Source: Syntrophotalea carbinolica DSM 2380 (GTDB taxonomy: Bacteria > Desulfobacterota > Desulfuromonadia > Desulfuromonadales > Syntrophotaleaceae). From it: a stretch of DNA of 64,000 nucleotides. The DNA lies in the NCBI RefSeq assembly GCF_000012885.1, contig NC_007498.2:372001-436000 (forward strand), written 5' to 3'. Positions 56,670 through 64,000 of this stretch are shown here, piece by piece; positions within the stretch are counted from its first letter, which is position 1, and each line of letters starts with the position of its first letter. Under the pieces are notes generated by a model. That model was not told the origin of the DNA and made no database searches. It saw only the letters and a program-made list of their open reading frames with translations. A program made the position numbers and the translations under genes.

Positions 56670-57650
56670 ATGAAGACACAACTGTCGAAAGAGGATCTTC
56701 TCAAAGCTTATCGCAAGATGCGGGAGATTCGGGAGTTTGAAGACCGTGTGCATGTTGAGTTCGCGAAAGGGACTCTCCCCGGCTTCGTTCATCTGTATTC
56801 AGGTGAGGAAGCTGTGGCTGTTGGTGTTTGTTCACACCTCAACGATCTGGACCGTATCGCCAGTACCCACCGCGGCCATGGACACTGCATCGCCAAGGGT
56901 GTTGAGCTCGAAGGCATGATGGCCGAGATCTACGGCAAGAAAACCGGTACCTGCGGCGGTAAGGGCGGTTCCATGCATATTGCCGACCTCGACAAAGGTA
57001 TGATGGGTGCAAACGGTATCGTCGGTGCCGGTCCCCCGCTGATCGCTGGTGCTGCTCTGGCTTCCAAACTGCGCAAAGACGGCAGCGTCGGTGTGGTTTT
57101 CTTCGGCGACGGTGCTTCCAACCAGGGTACCAACTTCGAGTCGATGAACTTCGCCGTTACCCTGGATCTGCCGATGATCTTCGTTCTGGAGAACAACGGT
57201 TACGCCGAGTCGACTTCTCCCAAGTACTCCGCCAAAGTCGGTTCCGACAATATCGCTGACCGCGCCCGCGGTTTCGGCATGCCCGCAGTCACCGTCGACG
57301 GCAACGATTTCTTCGCCGTTTACGAAGCTGCCGGGGAAGCTATTGAGCGCGCCCGCAAAGGCGGCGGCCCTACCTTCATCGAGTGCAAGACCATGCGTTA
57401 TTTCGGTCACTTCGAAGGTGATGCCCAGACTTATCGTCCCAAGAACGAAGTTAAGGACGCCCGTGCCAATGATTGCCCTCTGAAGCGCTTTGCTGACGCT
57501 GCGATCTCCGCCGGCCTGGTGGAAGCCGCTGATATCGAGGCCATCGATAAGGATGTTCTGGCCCAGGTCGAAAAGGCTGTCAAGGACGCCGAGGTCGCAC
57601 CGCAGCCTGATATGGAAGCGTTGATGGCCGACGTGTATGTATCTTACTGA
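56670..57650 (+). CDS. acoA: acetoin dehydrogenase E1 alpha subunit
   Basis: With AcoB this TPP enzyme cleaves acetoin into acetaldehyde and an acetyl group passed to lipoyl-AcoC. The 326-residue protein has the TPP/Mg motif GDGASNQG...LPMIFVLENN (about residues 145-175), STHRGHGH with the conserved active-site His, and KGGSMHI. GGGAGAAG before ATG 56670 excludes the longer open frame. It is the first gene after a sigma-54 promoter with upstream enhancer sites. Confidence 0.95.
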   Translation: MKTQLSKEDLLKAYRKMREIREFEDRVHVEFAKGTLPGFVHLYSGEEAVAVGVCSHLNDLDRIASTHRGHGHCIAKGVELEGMMAEIYGKKTGTCGGKGGSMHIADLDKGMMGANGIVGAGPPLIAGAALASKLRKDGSVGVVFFGDGASNQGTNFESMNFAVTLDLPMIFVLENNGYAESTSPKYSAKVGSDNIADRARGFGMPAVTVDGNDFFAVYEAAGEAIERARKGGGPTFIECKTMRYFGHFEGDAQTYRPKNEVKDARANDCPLKRFADAAISAGLVEAADIEAIDKDVLAQVEKAVKDAEVAPQPDMEALMADVYVSY

Positions 57651-57688
57651 TCCCTTTTTGACGAAAAGATATAGAAAGGAATAAGACG

Positions 57689-58702
57689 ATGGCTAGAAAG
57701 ATTATGTTCAAGGACGCACTGAACGAAGCGATGCGTTTGGAGATGGAACGTGACGAGTCCGTTGTCCTCATCGGGCTCGACGTTGCCGGCGGCGCCGGTA
57801 CCGTTACTCTGGACAAGGAGCGCGATTCCTGGGGCGGCGTTCTCGGCGTCAGCAAGGGTCTGTATCCGCTGTTCCCCGACCGTATCATCGATACTCCGAT
57901 CTCCGAGTCCGCTTATATCGGTGCTGCCGTCGGCGCTTCGGCTTGTGGATTGCGCGCCATCGGCGAGCTGATGTTCTCCGACTTCATGGGCGTCTGCTTT
58001 GACCAGCTGTACAACCAGGCTGCCAAGTTCCGTTACATGTTCGGTGGCAAGGCTGTTACCCCGGTAACCATCCGCACCATGATCGGCGCCGGTTTCAGCG
58101 CCGCCGCTCAGCATTCCCAGAGTCCTTACTCGATGTTCGCTCATGTGCCGGGTCTGAAGTGCATCATCCCCTCCAACCCCTACGATGCCAAAGGTCTGCT
58201 GGCCGCTTCCATTGCGGATGACGATCCCTGCGTGTTCTTCGAGCACAAAGCTCTTTACACCATGAAGGGCGAGGTTCCTGAAGAGCACTACACCATTCCT
58301 CTGGGCAAAGCCAATGTTGTTCAGGAAGGTAAGGACGTTACCATCGTTGCTCTGGCCCGCATGGTTCAGTTCGCCGAAAAGGCTGCCAAGAAGCTGGCCA
58401 AAGACGGTATCGAGTGCACCATTATCGATCCCCGTACCATCTCGCCGATGGACTGGGACGCCATCTACTCCAGCGTCGAGAAGACCGGTCGCCTGGTGGT
58501 TGTTGACGAAAGCTATGACCTCTGCGGCGTTGCTTCCGATATCTGCGGGCACGTGTCCCAGAATGTGTTCGGCGCTTTGAAGGCAGCTCCCCAGATGGTA
58601 ACGGCTCCGTTCGTTCCTACGCCTTTTGCAGCCAATCTTGAGGCCGCTTACCTGCCTGACGCTAAGAAAATCGAAGCGGCTGTACGTAAAACCATGGAGT
58701 AA
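57689..58702 (+). CDS. acoB: acetoin dehydrogenase E1 beta subunit
   Basis: The 337-residue transketolase-like beta chain completes the E1 active site. Family features are the N-terminal GLDVAGGAGT, the DTPISESAYIGAAVGAS segment with the conserved Glu that activates TPP, and QHSQSPYSMFAHVPGLK. AAAGGAAT precedes the ATG. It lies 38 bases after acoA and 5 bases before acoC. Confidence 0.95.
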   Translation: MARKIMFKDALNEAMRLEMERDESVVLIGLDVAGGAGTVTLDKERDSWGGVLGVSKGLYPLFPDRIIDTPISESAYIGAAVGASACGLRAIGELMFSDFMGVCFDQLYNQAAKFRYMFGGKAVTPVTIRTMIGAGFSAAAQHSQSPYSMFAHVPGLKCIIPSNPYDAKGLLAASIADDDPCVFFEHKALYTMKGEVPEEHYTIPLGKANVVQEGKDVTIVALARMVQFAEKAAKKLAKDGIECTIIDPRTISPMDWDAIYSSVEKTGRLVVVDESYDLCGVASDICGHVSQNVFGALKAAPQMVTAPFVPTPFAANLEAAYLPDAKKIEAAVRKTME

Positions 58703-58707
58703 GTATC

Positions 58708-60060
58708 ATGAGTGACAATAGAATCATAGCTCTCACCATGCCCAAGTGGGGCCTGACCATGGAAGAAGGCACCATCTCTTCCTGGCTGATGGACGAGGGC
58801 GACACTATCGAAGTCGGGAGTGAAATTCTCGAAGTCGAAACCGACAAGATCGCGCAGCCCGTTGAAAGTGCTGTCGAAGGTATCCTGCGTCGCAAGATCG
58901 GTGAAGAAGACGAAGAATACCCTGTGAAGGCTCTGATCGGGATCATCGCTGCAGAGGATGTCACCGAAGAGGAAATCGACGCGTTTATCGCCAGCTACGG
59001 CGGCGAAGGTGCTGAGGGTTCCGATGAAGATGAAGCTCCTGCAGAAACCGCTGCTGCACCTGAAGGTATCTATGAGCTGACCATGCCCAAGTGGGGCCTG
59101 ACCATGGAAGAAGGCACCATCTCTTCCTGGCTCATCGACGAAGGGGATGAAGTCGAAGTCGGTACCGAGATCATGGAAGTTGAGACGGATAAGATCGCTC
59201 AGCCGGTTGAAAGTACCGTGGCAGGTGTGTTGCGTCGCAAGATCGGTGAAGAGGACGAGGAATATCCGGTAAAAGCCTTGATCGGTATTATTGCCGATGC
59301 CTCGGTATCCGATGCCGATATCGATGCTTACCTTGCCAGCCGTGGTGGCGAAGCCGCCTCGGGTGACGAGGAAGAAGAAGCTGCAGCTCCGGCGCAGCCG
59401 ACCAGCAAGCCGATGTCGGCCATGCGTGCCGCCATCTCCAATACGGTGACCAACTCGTGGACTATTCCCCAGTTCCCGGTCACCATGGGCATCGAGATGG
59501 GTGCGGCCAAGGAATTCCGTGCCGGTCTCAAGGCTGCAGGCAAGGCTGTTTCCATGAACGATATGGTAATCAGGGCCTGTGGCAAGGCCATCGAGCAGTA
59601 CCCGATGGTTAACGCCACTCTGGGCGGCAAGGAATATGGCCTTAATGCCGATGTAAACATCGCCGTTGCCGTCGGCACCGACGATGCTCTGATGATGCCG
59701 GTTGTCAAGGGCTGTCAAGCCCTCAGCCTTGAAGAAGTTGCCAGCGCTTCCCGCGCTGTAATCGACAAGGTTAAGGCCGGTACCTGCGGCCCTGCTGAAA
59801 TGGCTGGTGGTAACTTCGCCATTTCCAACCTGGGTATGCTCGGGGTCGATTCATTCGGTGCCCTGGTGCCCCCGGGAATGTCTGCGATCCTGGCAGTTGG
59901 CGGCATCAAAGACGAAGTCGTAGTGAAAGATGGCGAAATGGTTCCCGTGTCAACGATGAAGGTGACCCTGGTAGCCGACCACCGGGTGGTGGACGGGTTG
60001 TACTCCGCCCAGTTCCTGGTGGAACTGAAGCGTCTTCTGGAAAATCCCGAAGAGCTTTAA
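58708..60060 (+). CDS. acoC: acetoin dehydrogenase E2 with two lipoyl domains
   Basis: E2 transfers the acetyl group from E1 to CoA. The 450-residue protein has two tandem lipoyl domains (about 7-85 and 122-200), each with the modified Lys in ETDKI, then an acyltransferase core with catalytic ADHRVVDG near the C-terminus. The two lipoyl domains share a ~50-base block of near-identical DNA 345 bases apart, so the duplication is recent or kept homogeneous. Between lipoyl domain two and the core there is an acidic Ala-rich linker with no clear peripheral subunit-binding domain, so how the E3 partner docks is unclear. Confidence 0.94.
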   Translation: MSDNRIIALTMPKWGLTMEEGTISSWLMDEGDTIEVGSEILEVETDKIAQPVESAVEGILRRKIGEEDEEYPVKALIGIIAAEDVTEEEIDAFIASYGGEGAEGSDEDEAPAETAAAPEGIYELTMPKWGLTMEEGTISSWLIDEGDEVEVGTEIMEVETDKIAQPVESTVAGVLRRKIGEEDEEYPVKALIGIIADASVSDADIDAYLASRGGEAASGDEEEEAAAPAQPTSKPMSAMRAAISNTVTNSWTIPQFPVTMGIEMGAAKEFRAGLKAAGKAVSMNDMVIRACGKAIEQYPMVNATLGGKEYGLNADVNIAVAVGTDDALMMPVVKGCQALSLEEVASASRAVIDKVKAGTCGPAEMAGGNFAISNLGMLGVDSFGALVPPGMSAILAVGGIKDEVVVKDGEMVPVSTMKVTLVADHRVVDGLYSAQFLVELKRLLENPEEL

Positions 60061-60077
60061 TTTTAGATAGCAAAAAG

Positions 60078-60103
60078 CCGGCACCCCCTCAAAGGGGTGC
60101 CGG
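60078..60103 (+). terminator. hairpin after acoC
   Basis: The perfect ten-base stem CCGGCACCCC/GGGGTGCCGG lies just after the stop, with no T-run. It may be an attenuating or mRNA-protecting stem between acoABC and lipA-acoL. The 240 bases following it to lipA contain no gene I can support. Confidence 0.55.
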
Positions 60104-60344
60104 TCGATAAAAGATTTCGCGGAATAGCGTTTGTGTATATTTGGTATAGTCGGATCATGAAAAAAGAGTCAGGGGTTGTTGGTCTTGCTCAGGATTTCAT
60201 GTGCCGGGGATGACAGCCCATGTTGAGCTGCTGATCGAAGGCGATTGGGTCGGTCAGGTTCGAAGAGTTGTGATGATTCTGCACGAGACGGTATTACGGG
60301 TTTGATGCCGCACAAAGGGCATCGGGAAGATAAGGGTCACGATC

Positions 60345-61274
60345 ATGGATGTTGGACAAAAAAAACGTGGTGCCGATAAAACGGCCCTAGCGACGACTGA
60401 TGAGCAAGGCGCTTTGTCCAAGCCGACCTGGATCCGCGCCAAGGCGCCGATCTCGCCGGAGGTTGGCAGGTTGACGGGAATCCTGCGTGATTTGCATCTG
60501 CATACGGTGTGCGAAGAGGCCAGCTGTCCCAACCTCGGCGAATGTTTCAAGCGTGGGACGGCAACCTTCATGATCATGGGCGATGTCTGTACGCGTCGTT
60601 GTCCCTTTTGCGACGTGGCACATGGCCGGCCTGCTGCCTTGGATACCGAAGAGCCGGGACATCTGGCGGACGCCATCGGCGCCATGAAGCTCAAATACGT
60701 GGTGATCACCTCGGTGACCAGGGACGATCTGGAAGATGGCGGCGCCGCACATTTCGCACAGTGTATCGAATCCATCCGCAAGAAAACCGAGGGTGTCAAG
60801 GTGGAGATCCTGGTGCCTGATTTCCGGGGGCATGTCGATGCCGCCCTCAAGAACCTCGGCAACTGTCTGCCCGACGTGTTTAACCATAATCTTGAAACGG
60901 TACCGCGTCTTTATGCGGAGTCACGACCTGGTGCCCGTTATCACGAATCTTTGCGGTTGTTGCAGCGGTTTAAGGAAACCTATCCCGGTATACCGACCAA
61001 ATCCGGCCTGATGCTGGGATTGGGCGAAACAGACGAAGAGATCCTTGAAGTTATGCGGGATTTGCGGGTGCACGGTTGCGATATGCTGACCATCGGACAG
61101 TATCTGCGACCCAGTCGCCATCATCTGCCGGTTCAGCGCTATGTAACCCCGGAGCAGTTCGAGGCGTTTCGGGTTGCCGGTTTAAAGATGGGCTTTTCCC
61201 AGGTCGCTTCAGGGCCGCTGGTGCGTTCTTCCTATCACGCCGATCTACAGGCAAAAGAAGTTTTGCATACATGA
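60345..61274 (+). CDS. lipA: lipoyl synthase
   Basis: LipA inserts two sulfurs into octanoyl groups on E2 domains. The 309-residue radical SAM enzyme has both iron-sulfur motifs: the auxiliary-cluster [12 protein letters not shown] and the SAM-cluster CTRRCPFC, plus [15 protein letters not shown] and a late [15 protein letters not shown] precedes the ATG. Its place between acoC and acoL points to a dedicated role in lipoylating AcoC. A lipB or lplA partner is not in the window. Confidence 0.95.
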   Translation: MDVGQKKRGADKTALATTDEQGALSKPTWIRAKAPISPEVGRLTGILRDLHLHTVCEEASCPNLGECFKRGTATFMIMGDVCTRRCPFCDVAHGRPAALDTEEPGHLADAIGAMKLKYVVITSVTRDDLEDGGAAHFAQCIESIRKKTEGVKVEILVPDFRGHVDAALKNLGNCLPDVFNHNLETVPRLYAESRPGARYHESLRLLQRFKETYPGIPTKSGLMLGLGETDEEILEVMRDLRVHGCDMLTIGQYLRPSRHHLPVQRYVTPEQFEAFRVAGLKMGFSQVASGPLVRSSYHADLQAKEVLHT

Positions 61275-61323
61275 CAAGCCGCGGTTAAAACCCAGGAGTT
61301 TTGCCGCATAAGGAGAATATAAA

Positions 61324-62736
61324 ATGGCTGACGAAATTTTCGATCTTATCGTATTGGGTGCCGGTCCCGGAGGTTATGTCGGGGCGATCCGCGCAGCTCA
61401 GCTCGGCATGAAGGTCGCCGTGGTGGAAAGTCGTCCGACCCTCGGCGGTGTGTGCCTTAACGAAGGCTGCATTCCGAGTAAAGCGCTGCTCGACTCCAGC
61501 GAACATTTCGCTCTGGCGCGGGACAAGTTCGATATGCACGGCATCGAGATCCCTGCACCGAAGCTTAACCTGGCCAAGATGATGGAGCGCAAGGAAGGCG
61601 TTGTCAGCGATCTTACCGGCGGCATCGCGTTCCTTTTCAAAAAGAATAAAGTTACCTGGATCAAGGGCCGCGGCAAGCTGCTCGGAGCCGGTGGCGACGG
61701 TCTGCAGCAGGTTGAAGTGACCGGTAAGAACGCCGGCGTGGTCAAGGGCAAGAATGTTCTGCTGGCTACCGGCGGCAAGGTTGCGCAGGTTCCCGGCATT
61801 ACCGTAGACAACGATGTGATCATCGACAACGTCGGCGCCCTGAGCATTGATAAAGTCCCCGAACATCTGATGATCATCGGCGCCGGCTATATCGGTCTGG
61901 AGCTCGGATCCGTGTGGTTGCGCCTCGGCTCCAAGGTTACCGTGGTCGAAATGTTGCCCAAAATGCTGCCTAAGACCGACGCCGATACCACTCAGGCGCT
62001 GCAGCGCTCCCTGAAAAAACAGGGCATGACCTTCAACATGGGCACCACCGTCGGCGGTATCGAAGTGTCCGGCGGTAAGGCGACCGTGAAATTGGTCAAA
62101 AACGATAAAGAAAAAGAAGTTGTGTGCGACAAGGTGCTCATGTCCATCGGTCGCAAGCCCAATACCGACGGCCTCGGTCTGGAAGAACTCGGTGTGGAAA
62201 TGGGCGAGCGCGGAACCATCAAGGTCGATGACAATTACGCCACCAATGTCCCGGGTATCTACGCTATCGGCGACCTGATCCCCGGCCCCATGCTGGCGCA
62301 CAAAGCCTCCGAAGAAGCCGTGGTTTTCGTGGAGCGCCTGGTCGGGAAAAATTCCGAAGTTCACTACGGTACCATCCCCGGTGTCTGCTATACCTGGCCG
62401 GAAGTGGCTTCCGTCGGCAAAACCGAGCAGCAGCTGCAGGAAGAGGGTACCCCCGTCAAAGTCGGTAAATTCAATTTCGTCGGCAACGGTCGTGCCCGCG
62501 CCATGGCGGAAACCGAAGGTTTCGTCAAGATCATCGCCCATGCCGAGAACGGGCAGGTGCTGGGTGTGCACATCTTCGGGCCTCGCGCTTCCGATATGAT
62601 TGCTGAAGCCGTGGCGGTTATGAGCTACGGCGGTACGGCCCACGACATCGGTGCCATGTTCCACGGTCATCCGACCCTGTCCGAAGCGGTCAAGGAAGCC
62701 GCTCTGGATGTGGACGGCGCCGCCGTACACTGCTGA
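61324..62736 (+). CDS. acoL: dihydrolipoyl dehydrogenase (E3)
   Basis: This flavoprotein reoxidises the dihydrolipoyl groups of AcoC with NAD+. The 470-residue protein has the FAD Rossmann motif GAGPGGY, the redox disulfide in GGVCLNEGCIPSK, the NAD-binding GAGYIGLELG, and the C-terminal active-site His in HGHPTLSEA. Unlike some aco E3 proteins it has no extra lipoyl domain. AAGGAG precedes the ATG, and two terminators follow, closing the aco cluster. Confidence 0.95.
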   Translation: MADEIFDLIVLGAGPGGYVGAIRAAQLGMKVAVVESRPTLGGVCLNEGCIPSKALLDSSEHFALARDKFDMHGIEIPAPKLNLAKMMERKEGVVSDLTGGIAFLFKKNKVTWIKGRGKLLGAGGDGLQQVEVTGKNAGVVKGKNVLLATGGKVAQVPGITVDNDVIIDNVGALSIDKVPEHLMIIGAGYIGLELGSVWLRLGSKVTVVEMLPKMLPKTDADTTQALQRSLKKQGMTFNMGTTVGGIEVSGGKATVKLVKNDKEKEVVCDKVLMSIGRKPNTDGLGLEELGVEMGERGTIKVDDNYATNVPGIYAIGDLIPGPMLAHKASEEAVVFVERLVGKNSEVHYGTIPGVCYTWPEVASVGKTEQQLQEEGTPVKVGKFNFVGNGRARAMAETEGFVKIIAHAENGQVLGVHIFGPRASDMIAEAVAVMSYGGTAHDIGAMFHGHPTLSEAVKEAALDVDGAAVHC

Positions 62737-62794
62737 TAAATCTAAACGTGAAAATAACTGTTTTAGGCTAGTCCTGCGAGGGCTGACCTGCTTG

Positions 62795-62832
62795 CCGGGA
62801 GGTGGACCTCCTAGCCGCCTCCCGGTCTTTTT
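62795..62832 (+). terminator. first terminator after acoL
   Basis: The stem CCGGGAGG/CCTCCCGG is followed by TCTTTTT. Confidence 0.8.
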
Positions 62833-62867
62833 ACCGTTTTATTCTTCCTCTCCAAGTTCCTCCTGTA

Positions 62868-62910
62868 CCAAGTGGAAACGATTCGGGTCCGTTTCCACTT
62901 GGATTTTTTC
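62868..62910 (+). terminator. second terminator after acoL
   Basis: The perfect 13-bp stem CCAAGTGGAAACG/CGTTTCCACTTGG is followed by ATTTTTT. With the first terminator it makes a tandem stop; the rest of this 308-base gap shows nothing else. Confidence 0.9.
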
Positions 62911-63044
62911 CATGGGGAGATGGGTAGAGGACAGGTTGTTTGTGGAAATCCGGCAAGCGTATCGTGGCGCTTGCCTTCATGGCCGGGGTGATTGTCATGC
63001 CGCCGATGCCATGACCATAATTCAAACGGGAAACAGGGGAGACC

Positions 63045-63872
63045 ATGAAACAGTTCAAGGTGGATAAATCACGTTGTACCCAATGTGGCGAATGTATTCA
63101 GGATTGTGTGTTCGGGTTGCTCAGCATGGAGCAAGGTTATCCGGCATTGCCCGCCGATAAAGAGTCTGTCTGCATCGAATGCCAGCACTGTATGGCGGTT
63201 TGCAAACCCGGTGCGATAAGTATTTTAGGATTGGATCCGGCCGATAGTATGCCGTTGGAAGGCCGGTTTCCGAATCAACATCAGATGGAGACCTTGATCA
63301 AGGGGCGCCGATCCATCCGGCGGTATGCGCCCGAACCCCTTGCCAGTGAAACCATCGACGAGTTGTTGAAAATAACCGCGCACGCGCCTACGGGGGTTAA
63401 CGCCCGCGGGGTGGAGTTCCTGGTTGTCGAGGATCCGGCGACCATGGCGGCTATTAGGCAGGAAACCCTGGAAGCGTTACAGGATCTGGCTCGCAGGGAT
63501 GCGATCCCGGATAACTTGTGCATCATGAAAGACATCGTTCCGCTGATGGAACAGGGGCTTGATCCGATTTTCCGAAATGCTCCGCATCTGCTGATTGCCT
63601 CGGCCGCACAAGGGGTCCCTTGCCGGGAGGCGGATGTGTTTATTGCTCTGAGTTATTTTGAGCTGTTGGCTGCCAGTGCCGGTATCGGTACCACCTGGTG
63701 TGGACTTGGCAAGTGGGCCATGGTCGATCTGGCACCGCAATTGTTGAAGTCGGTAGGTGTTCCCGAGGACCATGACGTGGTGTACCTGATGCTGTTCGGT
63801 ACGCCGGATGTGAAGTATTATCGGACGGTACAGCGGGACCAGGACGCTAAAATACGGCGCCTGGTGAAGTAG
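63045..63872 (+). CDS. ferredoxin-nitroreductase fusion protein
   Basis: The 275-residue protein has two N-terminal [4Fe-4S] motifs (CTQCGECIQDC and CIECQHCMAVCKP, residues about 11-53) and a C-terminal nitroreductase-type FMN domain (RRSIRRYAPEPL for FMN phosphate, APTGVNARG, then GIGTTWCG). Such fusions use ferredoxin-like electrons to reduce an unknown organic substrate in anaerobes. AGGGGAG precedes the ATG. It follows the aco terminators and so is transcribed separately. The last 128 bases of the window hold no feature I can support. Confidence 0.88.
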   Translation: MKQFKVDKSRCTQCGECIQDCVFGLLSMEQGYPALPADKESVCIECQHCMAVCKPGAISILGLDPADSMPLEGRFPNQHQMETLIKGRRSIRRYAPEPLASETIDELLKITAHAPTGVNARGVEFLVVEDPATMAAIRQETLEALQDLARRDAIPDNLCIMKDIVPLMEQGLDPIFRNAPHLLIASAAQGVPCREADVFIALSYFELLAASAGIGTTWCGLGKWAMVDLAPQLLKSVGVPEDHDVVYLMLFGTPDVKYYRTVQRDQDAKIRRLVK

Positions 63873-64000
63873 CTTTTCTGCGATCTGAAAGCGAAAGACC
63901 GCTCAATCGATACGGTGGCGGCCGTAGGGGGCAGCTGAGTTGAACTCCTTTGGTATTTCGAGTCATCAGGTTGCCCGCCATCGACGGGACACAGAAGTTT

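Noticed and set aside
60160-60200. GGTTGTTGGTCTTGCT as a sigma-54 promoter for lipA
   Set aside because: Spacing is off by one and the -24 box is poor; lipA probably depends on readthrough or another promoter.
60200-60345. Possible third HIT remnant before lipA (GLMPHKGH-like translation)
   Set aside because: Only a PHK triplet and a nearby RDG resemble the HIT C-terminus, too short to distinguish from chance.

Overview
The window reads as the chromosome of an anaerobic deltaproteobacterium of the Pelobacter/Syntrophotalea type (Desulfuromonadia). That assignment is inference: it rests on a complete acetoin dehydrogenase (aco) cluster with a 2,3-butanediol dehydrogenase, nitrogen-fixation cofactor genes, futalosine-pathway menaquinone genes, and a general gene style like Geobacter and Pelobacter. 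No rRNA or species marker is present. Base composition is GC-rich except for the first ~650 bases, which are AT-rich and look foreign.

Layout. 1-4.8 kb: the 3' end of an AT-rich unknown gene, an HNH nuclease, a HIT hydrolase, the pseudokinase-type AMPylase SelO, and a decayed second copy of the HIT gene. 4.8-17 kb: a large multi-PAS histidine kinase, an RNA-end domain protein, a candidate presenilin/SPP-like membrane protease, a Bax-inhibitor-like protein, a selenium/sulfur carrier operon (yedF, cysteine desulfurase, DUF3343), MscS, hemerythrin, an AmmeMemoRadiSam radical enzyme and an aldo/keto reductase. 17-30.5 kb: secreted proteins, a response regulator, nifE-nifN, an IscU-NifQ fusion, and mqnP/ubiX/mqnE/mqnC. 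Between these genes lie seven co-oriented copies of a structured repeat (A) and three of a second element (B), arranged A-B-A. 30.5-40.7 kb: housekeeping genes (hisC, mutY, rnd, fumC, an HD hydrolase, serS, three tRNA-Ser, tRNA-Arg(ACG), tadA, deaD).

41-64 kb is a catabolic island for acetoin and 2,3-butanediol. It holds a polytopic membrane protein, butanediol dehydrogenase, four small conserved proteins of unknown role, an outer-membrane protein, the sigma-54 activator acoR, a thiamine operon (thiC, thiS, thiG, thiH, acoX, thiE), the acetoin dehydrogenase genes acoA-acoB-acoC, lipA, acoL, and a ferredoxin-nitroreductase. Three sigma-54 (-24/-12) promoters precede the membrane-protein/bdh operon, the thi operon and acoA. 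Each has upstream copies, perfect or degenerate, of the palindrome TGAGACA-N2-TGTCTCA, which I propose as the AcoR enhancer. The logic appears to be co-induction of the enzyme complex with synthesis of its cofactors: TPP from thi genes and lipoate from lipA. No TPP riboswitch is visible ahead of thiC.

Most notable: the A repeats show compensatory base changes in three helices, which is direct evidence for selected secondary structure; the 9.0-10.0 kb membrane protein carries an Asp, a GxxD and a PAL motif in SPP-like order and spacing; and the aco enhancer/promoter set is readable from sequence alone.
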